DNA from: Maratus speciosus
Lineage: Eukaryota > Arthropoda > Arachnida > Araneae > Salticidae
Length of the DNA stretch: 64,000 bases
Direction: 5' to 3'
Assembly (NCBI GenBank): GCA_963932465.1
Contig: OZ010795.1
Location: 472,368,806-472,432,805 of the forward strand
The notes beneath the pieces were generated by a model, which saw only the letters and a list, made by a program, of their open reading frames with translations, was not told the DNA's origin and ran no database searches. This document shows, one piece after another, positions 1 through 11,369 of the stretch; position 1 is the stretch's first letter; every line of letters begins with the position of its first letter. Made by a program: the position numbers and the translations under genes.

Positions 1-184
1 TAATTTAAATTCAATAAACAATATATCTGCGGAAAGATAATTTTATAAAAAACATATTTTCCAACAATTAAAATAACAACGTTATTGTAAATGTTATGAG
101 CGAGAAAACTGAAAGAAATCGCTGAATCATTTTAAGTATAATAATAATAATTCTTGTATTCTATAAATAATTTACAAATTCAAA

Positions 185-350
185 AGATGGCAATAAAATA
201 AAATTCCAAAATATTTTATGCTTATCAATGATTTTTGTTGTTGTTGTTGTTGTTGTTTGTTCGAGATGACCCAATTTTGTTATTTTTATTTATTAGTTAT
301 GCTGTCTATGAATCAATTATTTTTTATTAACAATTCAGGTATCAGCGTTA
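185..350 (+). repeat. Dispersed repeat unit (three local copies)
   Basis: This stretch recurs in degraded form at about 3108-3240 and 4085-4205. The shared pieces are CAAAATATTTTA, a run ending in AATGATTTTT, TTATTTTTATT.ATTAGTTGTGC and the end TTTTCAGGTAT. The second and third copies are each preceded by a related segment (GAACTTTTTGTTTT, then AATTTTACGACTT) and lie about 975 bp apart, which suggests an old tandem duplication. A (GTT)n microsatellite sits inside this copy at about 234-257. No coding content is visible. Confidence 0.6.
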
Positions 351-359
351 CACCTGTAT

Positions 360-1430
360 ATGCCTTACTTGTCCTTCTATATATATAAAAAAAAGTTTTG
401 ATTTGGAAATGGACCAATGAAAATCTGCGTAGATCATCCGGGTATACTCCTTCTAGATCGGCATCCATATTTTCTATGACCGGGGCTCTTTCTTCGTTAA
501 TATTAAGAAAACTGTTTTATACAAAAATATGAAAATCGGTGGTATTATAGAGACATGTTTTATAAACACGCTGATACAGACAGTTTTTAAATAATTATTT
601 TAAGAGATATTTAATGTTAAAGATGGTCAAAATCGTTCTATTAAAAAAGTTTTATAGTAGAAAAACTATACATAGCAATTTAAACATTTTTAGATCATTC
701 TATACATTGGCAGTTCCCGATGTGCAGACTGTAATTATCTTTTTAATTTGACTCATTTTTTGAAGATTTATTTCCATTTTAAATTCAAATTTTCAGTATT
801 TCGAGAGATACTTTTTACACATTTTAGAAAAGGGCAATTATTTTAAACTGTTGCCAATTTTAAAAACAGCGCAAAGAATAATATTTCCTTCAAATAAAAA
901 AATTATTTACACGTGGCTATTATAAACAGAAAAAACTTTCAAATTAGAAATAAGTGATTACGTGTTAAAAATCAGGAAAATATTGAAAATTACATCATAA
1001 AAACTACAGTTATACGTGAACTTTAAAAGGGAAAGAAAATTTTTAAATGCTAAATTCATTATTATGCTTTAAAAGTCACAAATGAAGGAAATTGCGTCAT
1101 ATTTAAAAAGGCCAAATAAATAAAAGTTGGCAAAACACTTTAAATTAAAAAATATATTTGAACGAGACATTTATTTCATATTTTGAGACAATCTTTTCAA
1201 CTATTATCGTGAATTCTAAGACAGCGACTATTTCCTTTCTAACAAAAAAAGTATTTTCATGTGAATATTAAAAAGAGAAAGGAAACTTTGGTGAAGATTA
1301 CGTCAGATTTAAAACGATACATTTAAAAGAACTTTCTCATAGCGTTGTTAAAAAGAATCGAGAGACAAAGACTCTGTGTTTTTAATTCATTTTACATTAG
1401 CTTACTTTCAAATTTTTAACTAATTTTTAA
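360..1430. other. AT-rich stretch without recognisable features
   Basis: I see no open frame, terminal repeat or RNA gene here. TCTATATATATAAAA near 378 looks like a Helitron 5' end, but it lacks the expected A in front and I cannot tie it to the Helitron-like 3' end at 2921. Confidence 0.5.
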
Positions 1431-2700
1431 CACTTTCCAACAAAGTTGAAAGGTGTTATTGATTTCGGTTTGTCTGTTCGCGCTCTAACTCTTGTAAACA
1501 TACTCGGATCGCACTGAAATTTTTGGTTATTGACGTTTAGCCCAGCACGAACACTATTTCAAATGAAGTTTGTAGCATGTTTAGTTCATTTACAGGGACA
1601 GTCAAAATTATTCCGTTACATTACGGCCAATGGGAAAAAATCATTTCAAATGAATTTTAAAGATGTTACACCCTTTCAAACATAATAAAAAATATATGCA
1701 TTTACGAAGTGCACTAAAATATGCAGAATATTCTGTAGCATATGCAGTGCAACGAATAGTTACTATTCCTTTACAGGGCTACACAAAAGAATTCCATTAC
1801 AAATGGTATTGGGGGAAATTGTTTGCGGCGTATTTTAGTTATACAAATTGATATATAATAAAATTGATATACGTCGGTGAGGCTTACTTAAGTTATTTCA
1901 TGTATAATACGAAGTGCAATGCATTTACAGGAACATACAAAACATTTCAGACAAGTATTTTCTATCCGAAGTACTGTATATTAGCGGCGATGGCAGAGAA
2001 TGCTTTTTTAATTATGATATGCGATTTTAAGTTTCACTATATTTATGCATACTATATGGTGTGTGTAAATGTTATAGTTGATATACAGGGCTACGCAAAA
2101 GAATTCGTAAAGGTTACTGAGTATGACCGTAAATTGCTGAAAGGTGGGTTTAAAATGTGTTATGCTGAACTGCATGTAGTTTTCTAAGAAATGTTTGTAG
2201 AATATAGATAAAATGATACACAGGGCCGTGCAAAGAATTGAACACATGGCCGCCTATAGATGATAAATTCTGGAAATGCGATTTCAGTGGTTTTAAGAGT
2301 GATTTAGTTTGCATTAAAGTTTAGCTAAATAGTGGCGTGTAATAAAGGTACTAGGTAAACAACAGGGCTGAACAAAAATATTCAAGTATGTTTCCATTTA
2401 TTATATAAATTGCTGAAAGAGAAATTTCAACCTGTTATGCGTTTTCTTGCTAAACTAAATTTTCTATTATATGGTATATATGTCAGCCTACAGATCAAAT
2501 ACAGGGCTGTTCCGAAGAATTGGAATAAATATTTGGCTATGAATAGTAACTGCTGAAATCAGTTTTTTAAATGTTTAGTTAGTTATCTTATTGACCTTAT
2601 TTCCCTAAATAACGAAGTTTTGTTAAAATTTTCAGGGGGTGTTGGAAAGTGTTTCATAATCTATGCCGTACGCATGATTTTTCTTTCTTGTTTTTAATCA
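1430..2700 (+). repeat. Minisatellite array, about 145-160 bp units
   Basis: About seven diverged units are marked by a recurring ACAGGGCT(A/G)...CAAAAGAATTC core near 1593, 1772, 1926, 2083, 2218, 2363 and 2502. The array opens with a leader at about 1430-1560 (GTTGAAAGGTGTTA, GCGCTCTAACTCTTGTAA) and closes with a TGTTGGAAAGTGTTTCATAA segment. The same leader, units and closing segment occur at 32.4-35.3 kb; fragments lie at 10.44-10.64 kb and, on the other strand, at 29.16-29.69 kb. The short open frames here follow the repeat and do not look coding. The Helitron-like 3' end just downstream makes a Helitron interior plausible. Confidence 0.75.
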
Positions 2701-2880
2701 AAGACGAAAACAGCCATTGTATCTCTAGCAGCGGCTGATTTCGTCTTAAAAATCTCCTATCAAAGGAAAATGAATGAAAACCCGTTTACAGAGAGACCGT
2801 CACTGTTTTTTTAAATTATAATTCAATCTTTTTAAGGCCGATGAAATTAGCATGCTTTTAGAATCTGCGGTGTCTGGACG

Positions 2881-2921
2881 GGGGTTGGCGAGCATAGCTC
2901 GTAGAGGGCATAGCCCCCTAG
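2881..2921 (+). mobile_element. Helitron-like 3' terminus
   Basis: Two short hairpins (CGAGC-ATA-GCTCG at 2889-2901, and GAGGGC paired with GCCCCC) are followed at once by CTAG and then T. A subterminal hairpin plus a CTRR end before a T is the known 3' signature of Helitrons. The matching 5' TC end was not identified with confidence; the minisatellite upstream may belong to the same element. Confidence 0.5.
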
Positions 2922-3620
2922 TATTTTTACAAAAAAATTGCATATAAAAAAGAAACTTCATACTCCTAAGTAAGGTCATAACTTTTTGTCTTGGTAAAGA
3001 TTGAAACGCGCCATCTTGGCGTAGTCTAATGGAACTTTTTGTTTTGGCTTAATAATTTTACGACTTGATTTGGCAAAGGTTGAAAAGTAACAAAAACAAT
3101 AAAATTAAACTCACAAAATATTTTACACTAATAAATGATTTTTTTAAACAACCAATGTTGTTATTTTTATTCATTAGTTGTGCTTTCTACGAATCAGTAT
3201 TTCTTTAATAACTTTTCAGGTATTGATATTATTTCAAAGCTATACAAAATTAAATTATTTCTAATTTCCTCGGTATTTTACAAGTCCGAAAGAAAATGTA
3301 ATTAAAATATGTGCTATTTTGAAAAAAATATAAACGAATGATTTTTGTTAAAACAATGGAGCTATTATAAACTATATTTAATTTTAAGTATATATGAATC
3401 ATTAGATAGTCCCCTTTTATTTGTCGATTTTCTTGAATGACGGCATCTTTTTGCTGCATCTGTGCATTATTTCGCGATAGTGATATGCTATGCATGCTTT
3501 ACTGTAGATGTTTAAGAGTAGATCGTAAATGTGGAATTCTTAAGCGGATGCGAATGACGTCATTTTACATAAAATAAAACGTGTGCTTTAAGTCTTAAAA
3601 TTGAAATATGTTTTGTACTG

Positions 3621-3919
3621 CAGTAGAGTCCCGCTTAACCGAGTTATTTTCTTCTGATGGACTGGTGGCTCCTATTATTATGAAACAGCCGTTATAAATG
3701 AAGTGTTAGGTGAAGATGAAAGAGCAGCCGAAAAAAAAATTATGGTCATTTCCCCCCCCCTATTCTGACCAGAAAATCAGAGTTCTAACTTTTCATCTTC
3801 ACCTAACACTTCATTTATAATGGCTGTTTCATAATAGTAGAAGCCACCAGTCCATCAGAAGAAAATGATCCATTCCAAAGGTATAAGTTCGATTAAGTCG
3901 GATAATCGGGACTCTGCTC
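3621..3919. mobile_element. Pogo/Tigger-type palindromic MITE
   Basis: The left end CAGTAGAGTCCCGCTTAACC and the inverted right end (GAGCAGAGTCCCGATTATCC on the minus strand) form terminal inverted repeats of the pogo/Tigger kind, which use TA targets; TA is present on the right and eroded on the left. Most of the element is an inverted repeat, arms about 3643-3735 and 3775-3875, around a C-run. A copy lacking the left arm lies at 62.23-62.40 kb. It is too short to code for anything and would need a transposase in trans. Confidence 0.7.
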
Positions 3920-4921
3920 TATCTATATTTATATACATATATTTTTTTGTCATCGGGGGCGACACTAAATTCTGAAAAAGCAGAATTCCTGTTTTCTAGT
4001 TGAACTTTTTGTTTTACCATTTAGCAATATAATTTTACGACTTCTCTTGCTAGGCAAAGATTGAAATGTAACAAAAGCATTAAAATAAAACTTACAAAAT
4101 ATTTTACACTAGTTAATGATTTTTTATATTAGATAGATTTAGATAGTCAGAAAGCAGAATTCCACTAATAAAGCTATTTTAAATTTTCAGGCTCTGTTTT
4201 AAAACTGAAATCTTGTTACACTTTAGAAATGTTTCAGAAACGTTATGCGAATTCTTTTAGATTTTCTATAATTTTTTTATGAATCAAAATTTAGGAAGTA
4301 CACGCATTTTATGGCAGAAATCTTTTATAAAAATTTTTATCGTCATATAAATAGTTGGGATTTTGAGTTTCATTGCTAATGATATCCGTATATTTAAATC
4401 AATATTTTAAAGTTAAAAATCATCTAACGTTTTGTTGTGGTATAAGTAAGATTATAAGTGATATATCGGCTATAAAAAATAGATCAGTGTTCTTTACAGT
4501 ACCATTTCTTTTATGTTCTTTTTTTTTTAATCTTTTATAAATTAAATTATTTTCAAATATAAATTTCGAATTTCATCCTAGAAATTTACACTTTTAGGAA
4601 AAAAACTTTCTGAAAACTGATTAAATAAGAATGTGGAAACTTAAGATCTAGTGAATGCACTGTTTCAGTTCAAATTAAATACGTTTCCTAAAGAATATTG
4701 ATTATTTTAAAACTATAAACAATAAAATAACTAATAAAACATGAGTTAAAAATCCATAGTTCAATCAAAAAAAAAAAAAAAAAAAAAAAAAATGTTAAAA
4801 AGATGGACGTAATCCATTGATAATTTTTTTGTTCATATAAAATTAAATTATAGATGTATTTTTTAAGCATCAAAATGTTTAAGTAACTATCTAATTCCTC
4901 ATTTTTCAAGTTTGAAAGCGC

Positions 4922-5428
4922 ATGCATGTTGAAAATAAATTGCGTGTGTTTCCAATATTGTCAAAATATTGTTTTGTTACTACTATTGTCGCTTATATTT
5001 TAACATTAAAGTTCAACTTTCCCCAAAAATTTAATTACAGATATTGTGGTGCTATAAAACTGCACAAACAAACAAAAAACACCAAGATTTTCTTCTTAAA
5101 TTCTCAAAGAAAACTAAGCGCGATTTTTTCCCATAAATTTCCTCTGCGGATGTGCCATGTGAAATCATTTTCAATGTATTTCTCTCAAACATTCACTGAT
5201 GCTGACATTGTTCACATCTGGTTTAACAGGGGTTGTTCAGATTCCTATAACTTATTTCCGTCATGGATTATTTTTTCTCTACTTTCCGTTTACGTCTCTC
5301 ACTACTTGAAGGGAAAAAACCCATTGGCAACGGTTTATTTACTTTTATTTTTTATCAGGTTATTTGTACTTAATTTAACTTCGTTTAGATCACCTGGCAA
5401 TTTTCTAAAACAATGTCCTATCCCATAA
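4922..5428 (+). CDS. Unrecognised 168-codon open frame, doubtful
   Basis: This is the longest ATG-initiated open frame in the window, and a frame this long is not expected often in DNA so rich in AT. The predicted protein has a hydrophobic stretch near residues 18-31 and another near 114-152, separated by a polar basic segment. I recognise no domain, signal or family motif. No promoter or splice context stands out. It could be a decayed exon, a fragment of an unrecognised repeat, or chance. Confidence 0.15.
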   Translation: MHVENKLRVFPILSKYCFVTTIVAYILTLKFNFPQKFNYRYCGAIKLHKQTKNTKIFFLNSQRKLSAIFSHKFPLRMCHVKSFSMYFSQTFTDADIVHIWFNRGCSDSYNLFPSWIIFSLLSVYVSHYLKGKNPLATVYLLLFFIRLFVLNLTSFRSPGNFLKQCPIP

Positions 5429-5540
5429 AATCTTTTAGATAATTCGGCTTGTTTGCAATTCGTACATTTATCTCAGCGAAGTAAGACCGAGAAAAGGTAT
5501 TTAAGTTTACATTAAAAAGGCAATTATCAGCTGAAATATA

Positions 5541-5866
5541 CGAGGGTGGTTCATTATTGTCCAGAGTGTGTATAAAATATTTGTACTGCGATGGTTGATG
5601 CGGAATATTGAAGCCTAATGTCTTAGATGCTTATATGCTCAATTTCGGAGCTGTAGCTGCTATATTAAAATATTTTTTTTTTTCGTTTTAGGTGTAAGCA
5701 CCTAGCTTGAGAGGTGGGGGGATTGGGGGGAAAGGCTGGTTTGGAGCTTATGGGACCAGACCTGAAGTAGTTCTGAGATAGATTTGTGACAGTGGATGAG
5801 ACGTGGCTACATCACTATGTTCCTCAGTCCAAACGACAGTAGCCACGTCTCATTCACTGTCACCCC
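5541..5866 (+). pseudogene. Mariner transposon fragment
   Basis: TA followed by CGAGGGTGGTTCATTA at 5541 resembles a mariner terminal repeat; the decayed mariner at 45.77 kb ends in the related CGAGGGCAATTTGATATC. At 5789-5839 the plus strand reads TVDETWLHHYVPQSKRQ, the signature around the first catalytic Asp of mariner transposases. Little of the region between end and motif looks coding, so most of the gene is deleted. The motif is followed by its own inverted copy at about 5841-5863, forming a hairpin. Confidence 0.7.
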
Positions 5867-6217
5867 CAAAATGTTAATATAGCACAGTATAATAACGACA
5901 GTTATTATATAAGACAGTTTCGTAATTCAGGAGTAATTACGTCATTGTAATTTTCAATGATCTTGTTGGTTTTGGCTTACAAGATAAAGATTAATATCGT
6001 TTGGAACATAACTTTACCAAAATTTTCAATATATAGTTATTTGTTAATCATTTTATATTAAAAAAAAATTTAGTGTAAAAGTTAGAAAAATGTTGTATAA
6101 CATAAAAATAATTATTGAAAAATTTTGTATAACATAGATATTTTATAAAGATTTATATAACATCATTATAATGAAAAAATTATATAAATATTTTATTCTT
6201 TGTTGTGATTACAAATA

Positions 6218-6912
6218 CAGTAGAACCTCGATTATCCGAAGTAATTGGGACCGACCCTCTTTCGGAAAATCGAAATTTTCAGATAATCGAGAATGCTTCA
6301 ATTTTAAAAATAAGGAGAAATATATGCAATATTTCTTATTATGATAACAAGTGCTTAATAAAAAGAAAACAATAGCAAAATAGAAACAAGAATAAATTAC
6401 GTGAATTTCAATTTTGAAATTAAGTAGCTTTTACATATATCACAAGGCGTTGAAAAAATGTTTTGTTTGTCGCAGTTTCGATTGGCTTTGCTTTGAAGCT
6501 TTATCACGGAGTTTTTTAATATTATTAGTTCACCAGTATCACAGTCTTTCTGCTGCTCCAGCCATGCCAAACCTTTTTCAAAACATTCAAAAGCTTTAGA
6601 ATTGCTAATTTGTTCGTTTTCTTTGTTCCACTCCGCAGCTTACTGGAGCTCAAGTTAAATTCAAAGGAACTCTAAGAAAAGGGATCGAAAATATTTATAT
6701 ATACTCGTAGTTCGGAAAGGACCACTTGCACACAAGGAATATGATAGTTTTAAAAAAAACTTTCAAAGTGAATTTTGCACACAAGGTAATAGTAGAATGT
6801 AATAGTAGAATGTAATAGTAGAAATTTTTTTTTCAAAATTGATTTCGGTTAACCGAGAGTTTCGGTTAAAAGAGTTTCGGACAAAAGAGTTTCGATAAAA
6901 GAGGTTCTACTG
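6218..6912. mobile_element. Pogo/Tigger-type MITE with TA duplication
   Basis: The element starts CAGTAGAACCTCGATTATCC and ends ...AAAAGAGGTTCTACTG, flanked by TA at 6216-6217 and 6913-6914. This is the usual end structure of Tigger (pogo) elements. The 695-bp interior contains only a 61-codon frame with no transposase motifs, so it is non-autonomous. Near the right end the subterminal sequence repeats short TTTCGGTTAA/TTTCGG-type blocks, which may be transposase binding sites. Confidence 0.8.
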
Positions 6913-6970
6913 TACATAAAAAATAATTTTTTTTTCGACAGAGCAGAAAAAAAATTCTTTGACTGCGAAT

Positions 6971-7630
6971 GGCACAAGGGACCTTCAAACTCATTTTTCT
7001 ATTTTTAAAATGTCACTTTAAATACTATTCAAGGGCACACTATATGCATTGTGGCATACATTTATCACACAAGAAATTAAAAAAATAATTTTTTTTTTGA
7101 GAAAAATAAGGAGTTTTCCTGAATATTTCAAGCGTTATGAAGAACTTCAAATTGCCCCAATTCGCAATCCATATCAATTAGATTTACCAATATGTTTTAT
7201 GCGAGTTTATTTTATATATACAAATAAAACTGTTCATCGAATTTTATACATTCGAATAAAAATGTAACAAAAAGAATATTTTCTAAATTTTATGAAAATT
7301 TCACCATTTTTGCATCATATTATGTAACTACCTTTAACTTTTCCAATTATATTTAGTTAAAAAAAAAAAAAAAAACTATAAGCACAATTTTATTTGTATA
7401 TATAAAATAACCTCGCCTAAAAAATATTGGAAATTTTAACTGATATGGAATGCGCATTAGGCGCTTTGAAAAGTTCTTCATAACGCTTAAAACATTCAAG
7501 AAAATTCCTTATTTTTCTCAAAACAATATTTTTAAAAATTTCTTGTGTGATACATATATGCCATAATGCGTATAGTGTGTGCCCTTGATAGTATTTAAAG
7601 GGAAAAATTTTTTGAAGTTCCTTTGTCGCC
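6971..7630. mobile_element. Foldback element, TTAA family (diverged copy)
   Basis: Two inverted arms of roughly 280-300 bp flank an AT-rich centre near 7300. The right end is ...CTTTGTCGCC followed by TTAA; the left end GGCACAAGGGACC is eroded and its TTAA is lost. The arms share CATTTATCACA, CAAGGGCACA and GATATGGAA pieces with the better copy at 34.35-35.00 kb, so both belong to one family. The 72- and 76-codon frames read the two arms in opposite directions and are not genes. Confidence 0.65.
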
Positions 7631-7639
7631 TTAAATATC

Positions 7640-8380
7640 TCCAGCATGTCACTGGCACATTGTGTTGATTAAATTAATTGCAGTTTAGTTTTGATAATAT
7701 TTGTAGCTAAATACGAATAACTATCGAGAATTCTAAAAAAAAAAAAAAAAAAAATCCAAGCCGGCCTACAGGCGGATGTAGATTTCAAAGTTAAGTACTA
7801 ACTTCACCAACAAAATTTGAATCAAGATTAGAGATAAACCCAGTTTAACAATTTTATCTGGTCGCTTTTGATGAATTTTTATTTCCATTTTTCTGTAAGA
7901 GCTCGTTTTACCAGAATCATATTAAGTCGGTATTCAAAAAAAATATTTTTCCACGCTCAACAACTAGAAGTTTTCTGACACATTTTTAAAAGTAAAAACC
8001 TGAAACTTGCTGACATGATTTTTTGAAGAGATTTATAAGCGAGCTGTGTTTTTATTTTTCATTCAATTAATTAGAACTTGACTTACAAACAATTATTTTC
8101 TCAGTACAACCATTTTTTCCGTTTCCAGTACTGTCGATCGAGAAATTCAGTTCAAAACGCCCACTTTAACAGCATTTTTTGAAATATATTCTGCCTTTAT
8201 TAAAAAATCGACAGATACAGCACATTATATATGTTTCTGAATAAGAGAACTTGCCAATTGGATACGTTTGAAGCGAAATTGAATTTAAAAATGAGTCAGA
8301 AAATAAGCCGTTTGGACTTGAGTTACACTCTTAATACGATAATTTTTTCGTCAACCTCTATTTTTGTTTAATTTTTTTTC
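7640..8380. other. AT-rich stretch, nothing identified
   Basis: A poly-A tract lies near 7737-7754. I see no open frame, inverted termini or known element ends here. Confidence 0.5.
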
Positions 8381-8389
8381 TGTAAGAGA

Positions 8390-8815
8390 TGATTCTATCA
8401 AAAACTTCTCAGTATGAAAGTTGTAGATAATACTGAGAAAATGTACAATAAATTTAAGCGGATTGGATATCTTGTGAATTGACGAAGTTATGATTTTTTT
8501 CTTCTTCAACTCCCCCATTTTTTTCGTTTTTAATTTTTTTTTTTCAGTGAGAGTTGGTCCTATCAAAAACTTGACAATATAAAAGTTGTAGATAATATTA
8601 AAAAGATTCATAATAAGTTTAAGTGAATTTGATATCTTAAGAATTTAGGAAGTTATGAATTTTTTTCTCCCTAAAACCCCATTTTTTTTGCCCCATGAGC
8701 CCATTTTTAATTTTATCAAAAATCTGTGATACATAAATTTTTGGCCCTTTTCCTAGAAGTAATAATAACTTTAAACTGATTTGATATGTATAAAAATTAA
8801 GACGTTATGGGGTTT
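8390..8815 (+). repeat. Tandem repeat, about 155-165 bp, three diverged units
   Basis: TATCAAAAA recurs at 8396, 8561 and 8714, each time followed after similar spacing by TTGATAT-type and AAGTTATG or GACGTTATGG blocks. The first two units align well (AAAGTTGTAGATAATA); the third is weak. No coding content. Confidence 0.65.
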
Positions 8816-8967
8816 TTCAGTCTTCACAAAACCCCTTCCCATTTCTATCCCCTTCGTCCGATTTTGCCCATTAACGATCTTGACCGAGATTTTCCACCCC
8901 TTAATTTTATGTATTAGTTTGGAAGAGATTTGTGCAGAATTATGGAAGTTATCGTGTCCATAAAAAA

Positions 8968-8990
8968 GTGATGTATATATATATATATAT
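8968..8990. repeat. (TA)n microsatellite
   Basis: A short TA run lies just before a segment (GGGGGTGGTTTTGAG, GGGTCATGATCG) that recurs inverted at about 11265-11320, next to another TA run. The two may be ends of one rearranged element. Confidence 0.6.
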
Positions 8991-9773
8991 AGTTTTGAAC
9001 TGGGGGTGGTTTTGAGTTCTAGGGGTCATGATCGGCGTAGATCTTCAAAAAGTTTTCAGAAATTCCAACATAGGGGACATTGCAATGGGTAGTATTTCTT
9101 ACGCAATCTTCCTATTAACGCAACAGATTTTCGCTTTTTTTCCTGAAGCATTTTGTTAAAGAAATTGCAAATTTTGAATTCAAATATATTTTTTGCTAAT
9201 AATGCGGCCTTTCCTGTTGCAGCTGCAAAGAATAAAAAAATTCCCTATTCTAACGTACTTTGCAGCAAAAATGTATAAATGTGACTTACAAATATTTGAT
9301 GGAATTTTTGCAATGACATTTTTGAACAATATCTATTAATAGTAATGTCTTCTTTTATAACATATTGTGTATTTATTCCAATGTACACCATTAATTGTGA
9401 AAGATGCTTTACTTACCCAATCAAATAAGAAGACCTAAAAATCTTGCATCAGGCATATATTATGAAACAATCTTCAACACTAATCAAATATTATTGAGAG
9501 ATTTCATTTTTTTCATATAATAAAATGCATTGAAGTCCTTCCTGTTGCCGAAATCTTTTGCGAGTCTCTGTAAATCAACAAAAACTGAATGACAAAACGA
9601 TCTATAGAAAACATGTTGTAGTGCACCTTTGTGATTTTTTTTAAATTTCATTATCTTTGCTATCATAGCATCATTAAAATACATGGCAAAGGATTTTTAC
9701 ATATTGATCTTAATGTAATGGAATTTTTTTGTGGGTGCCTGTAAACGATCTATAAACAAGAACTAAAAGATTT

Positions 9774-10062
9774 TCTTAAAACAACATCAAAAACTTTTAA
9801 ATGCGCTAGGCTTTTCGAAACATCTGAGTCTTTCTTCGTCAGGCGCAAAGAAGACGAGTTTTTAAGATGAAAGCAGCAGCAAGACCGAAATGAGAGATAA
9901 CGGAAAGGAAACAAGCTGAAGAAACAGCCAACAGGAATTTCAGCCATTTCAGTCTTGCTGCTGCTTTCATAGTAGAAGCACGTCTTCTTTGCGCCTGACA
10001 AAGAAAGTCTCAGATCTTTCGACAGGCCTGGCGCATTTAAAAGTTTTTGATGGTATTTTAAG
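9774..10062. mobile_element. Palindromic element with CTGANGA motifs
   Basis: Arms meet near 9910-9920: AAAAACTTTTAAATGCGC on the left pairs with GCGCATTTAAAAGTTTTT on the right, and GCAGCAGCAAGAC pairs with GTCTTGCTGCTGC. On the minus strand the left arm reads CTGACGA, a hairpin, then GAAAAG (9811-9842); the right arm holds a weaker plus-strand copy at 9995-10024. The 83-codon minus frame is a reading of the palindrome. No target duplication could be fixed. Confidence 0.7.
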
Positions 10063-10439
10063 GAGATCTCTTAGTTCTTATTGATTCACACCAGTTTCAA
10101 ATTATTTTCTTTGATCTATAAACGTTACGTATTCAATACTCCCGAGAAAGTATGTTTTAGTGATGCATATCTATTTTATTATGTTTGAAGTATTGTAATA
10201 TCAATAAAAGGCATTGGGATCTATTTTTCCCCATAGGCCATAATGCAACGGAATTGTTTTGTGCGCACCTGTAAACAAACTATAAATGCTAAACACTTCA
10301 ATTTCAATCCCAAATACTATATAGTAAACATTAACAACATATAGAAATTACATGACAATCCGAGTATATTTGCCAGAGTTTGAGCAACAAACAGACAGAC
10401 AAACAGAATTCATAAATTTTTTTGAGATATGTTAGAAAG

Positions 10440-10645
10440 TGTTGAAAAATGATATCAATGATATCACAGGTTATCAATGTACAATATGAGTCCGCCGTCT
10501 GGCCGTGCTCTAACTCTCGTAAATATACTCAGATTGTCATGCAATTTTTAGATATTGTTGGTGTTTACTGCGAAATTCTTGGTATTGAAAATGAAGTGTA
10601 TAGCATTTATAGTATGATGGGCGGTCCCCCAAAAAAATTGGACTA
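10440..10645 (+). repeat. Minisatellite leader fragment
   Basis: This matches the leader of the arrays at 1.43 and 32.43 kb, sharing GCTCTAACTC.CGTAA, TTGGTATTGAAAATGAAGTG and the following TATAGCATTTA. The 77-codon frame follows this repeat. Confidence 0.7.
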
Positions 10646-10739
10646 TTCGACTTTCAGGATGAATTTACAAAAAATGGCCTAATATGAAGGAAACGAAATT
10701 ATAGTCATGTACTGTTAAAAAAGCAGTATAATTATATCT

Positions 10740-11235
10740 CGATGTGAAATCTTCGGTTCGCCCAGAAAAATTGGGTAACCAATTGTGATTGTAATTGTAA
10801 ATCTCACAGTAACCGAAATAAAAATCAGCAGCTTGATCAGGGACCTGACGCTTCCTCTCAGACTCTGGTTGAGAGTCGGGAGGAGTGGATGTGGTCTACC
10901 CCTTGGGATTGCATTAACACTCTAAAGGAAAGCTGAGTTCCCGAGGTGGTCATTGCTGTAATCCAAAAAGTTTTGAAAAATAATAAGTATGTTTAAATCT
11001 TATTAGTAATTCTCATTATCTGTCGATGATATTATATCTGTATCAATAAAAGAAGTGTTTGTCTGCGTGTCTGGAGCAATAGGCAGGAAACTATACTGCA
11101 AGTAGAGGTCTGCATATTTGGTTTCGGGTAGACGAAGACAGGTTCCAATGCACCTGGGATTAATTATTCTTTTATTAGAGATTTTCATATTTTCTTTTAG
11201 GTAGCTTTCTTTACAAAAAAGCTACCTATTGCAGC
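10740..11235. other. Somewhat GC-richer unique segment
   Basis: The stretch 10780-10960 is less AT-rich than its surroundings and contains CTCAGACTCTGGTTGAGAG, a weak hairpin. It could be the tail of a LINE or SINE, but I see no poly-A tail, target duplication or RNA polymerase III boxes. A hairpin AGGTAGCTTT...AAAGCTACCT lies near 11200-11228. Confidence 0.3.
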
Positions 11236-11322
11236 CGTTCGGAGGAAAGCGATTTCAAAAAATTTTGGTATATTTTCATCGATCATGACCCCCAGACCCC
11301 GAAACCACCCTCCGTTCAAAAT

Positions 11323-11324
<2 letters not shown>

Positions 11325-11359
<35 letters not shown>
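11325..11359. repeat. (TA)n microsatellite
   Basis: An uninterrupted TA run of about 35 bp directly before the seven-unit tandem array. Confidence 0.9.
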
Positions 11360-11360
<1 letters not shown>

Positions 11361-11369
11361 GACCTATGT

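Noticed and set aside
1663..2247. Open frames of 62, 107 and 79 codons on both strands
   Set aside because: They lie in the 145-160 bp minisatellite and follow its units; no domain and no start or stop consistency between units.
378..2921. A complete Helitron from 378 to 2921
   Set aside because: The supposed 5' end lacks the A target base and has no second copy to confirm it.
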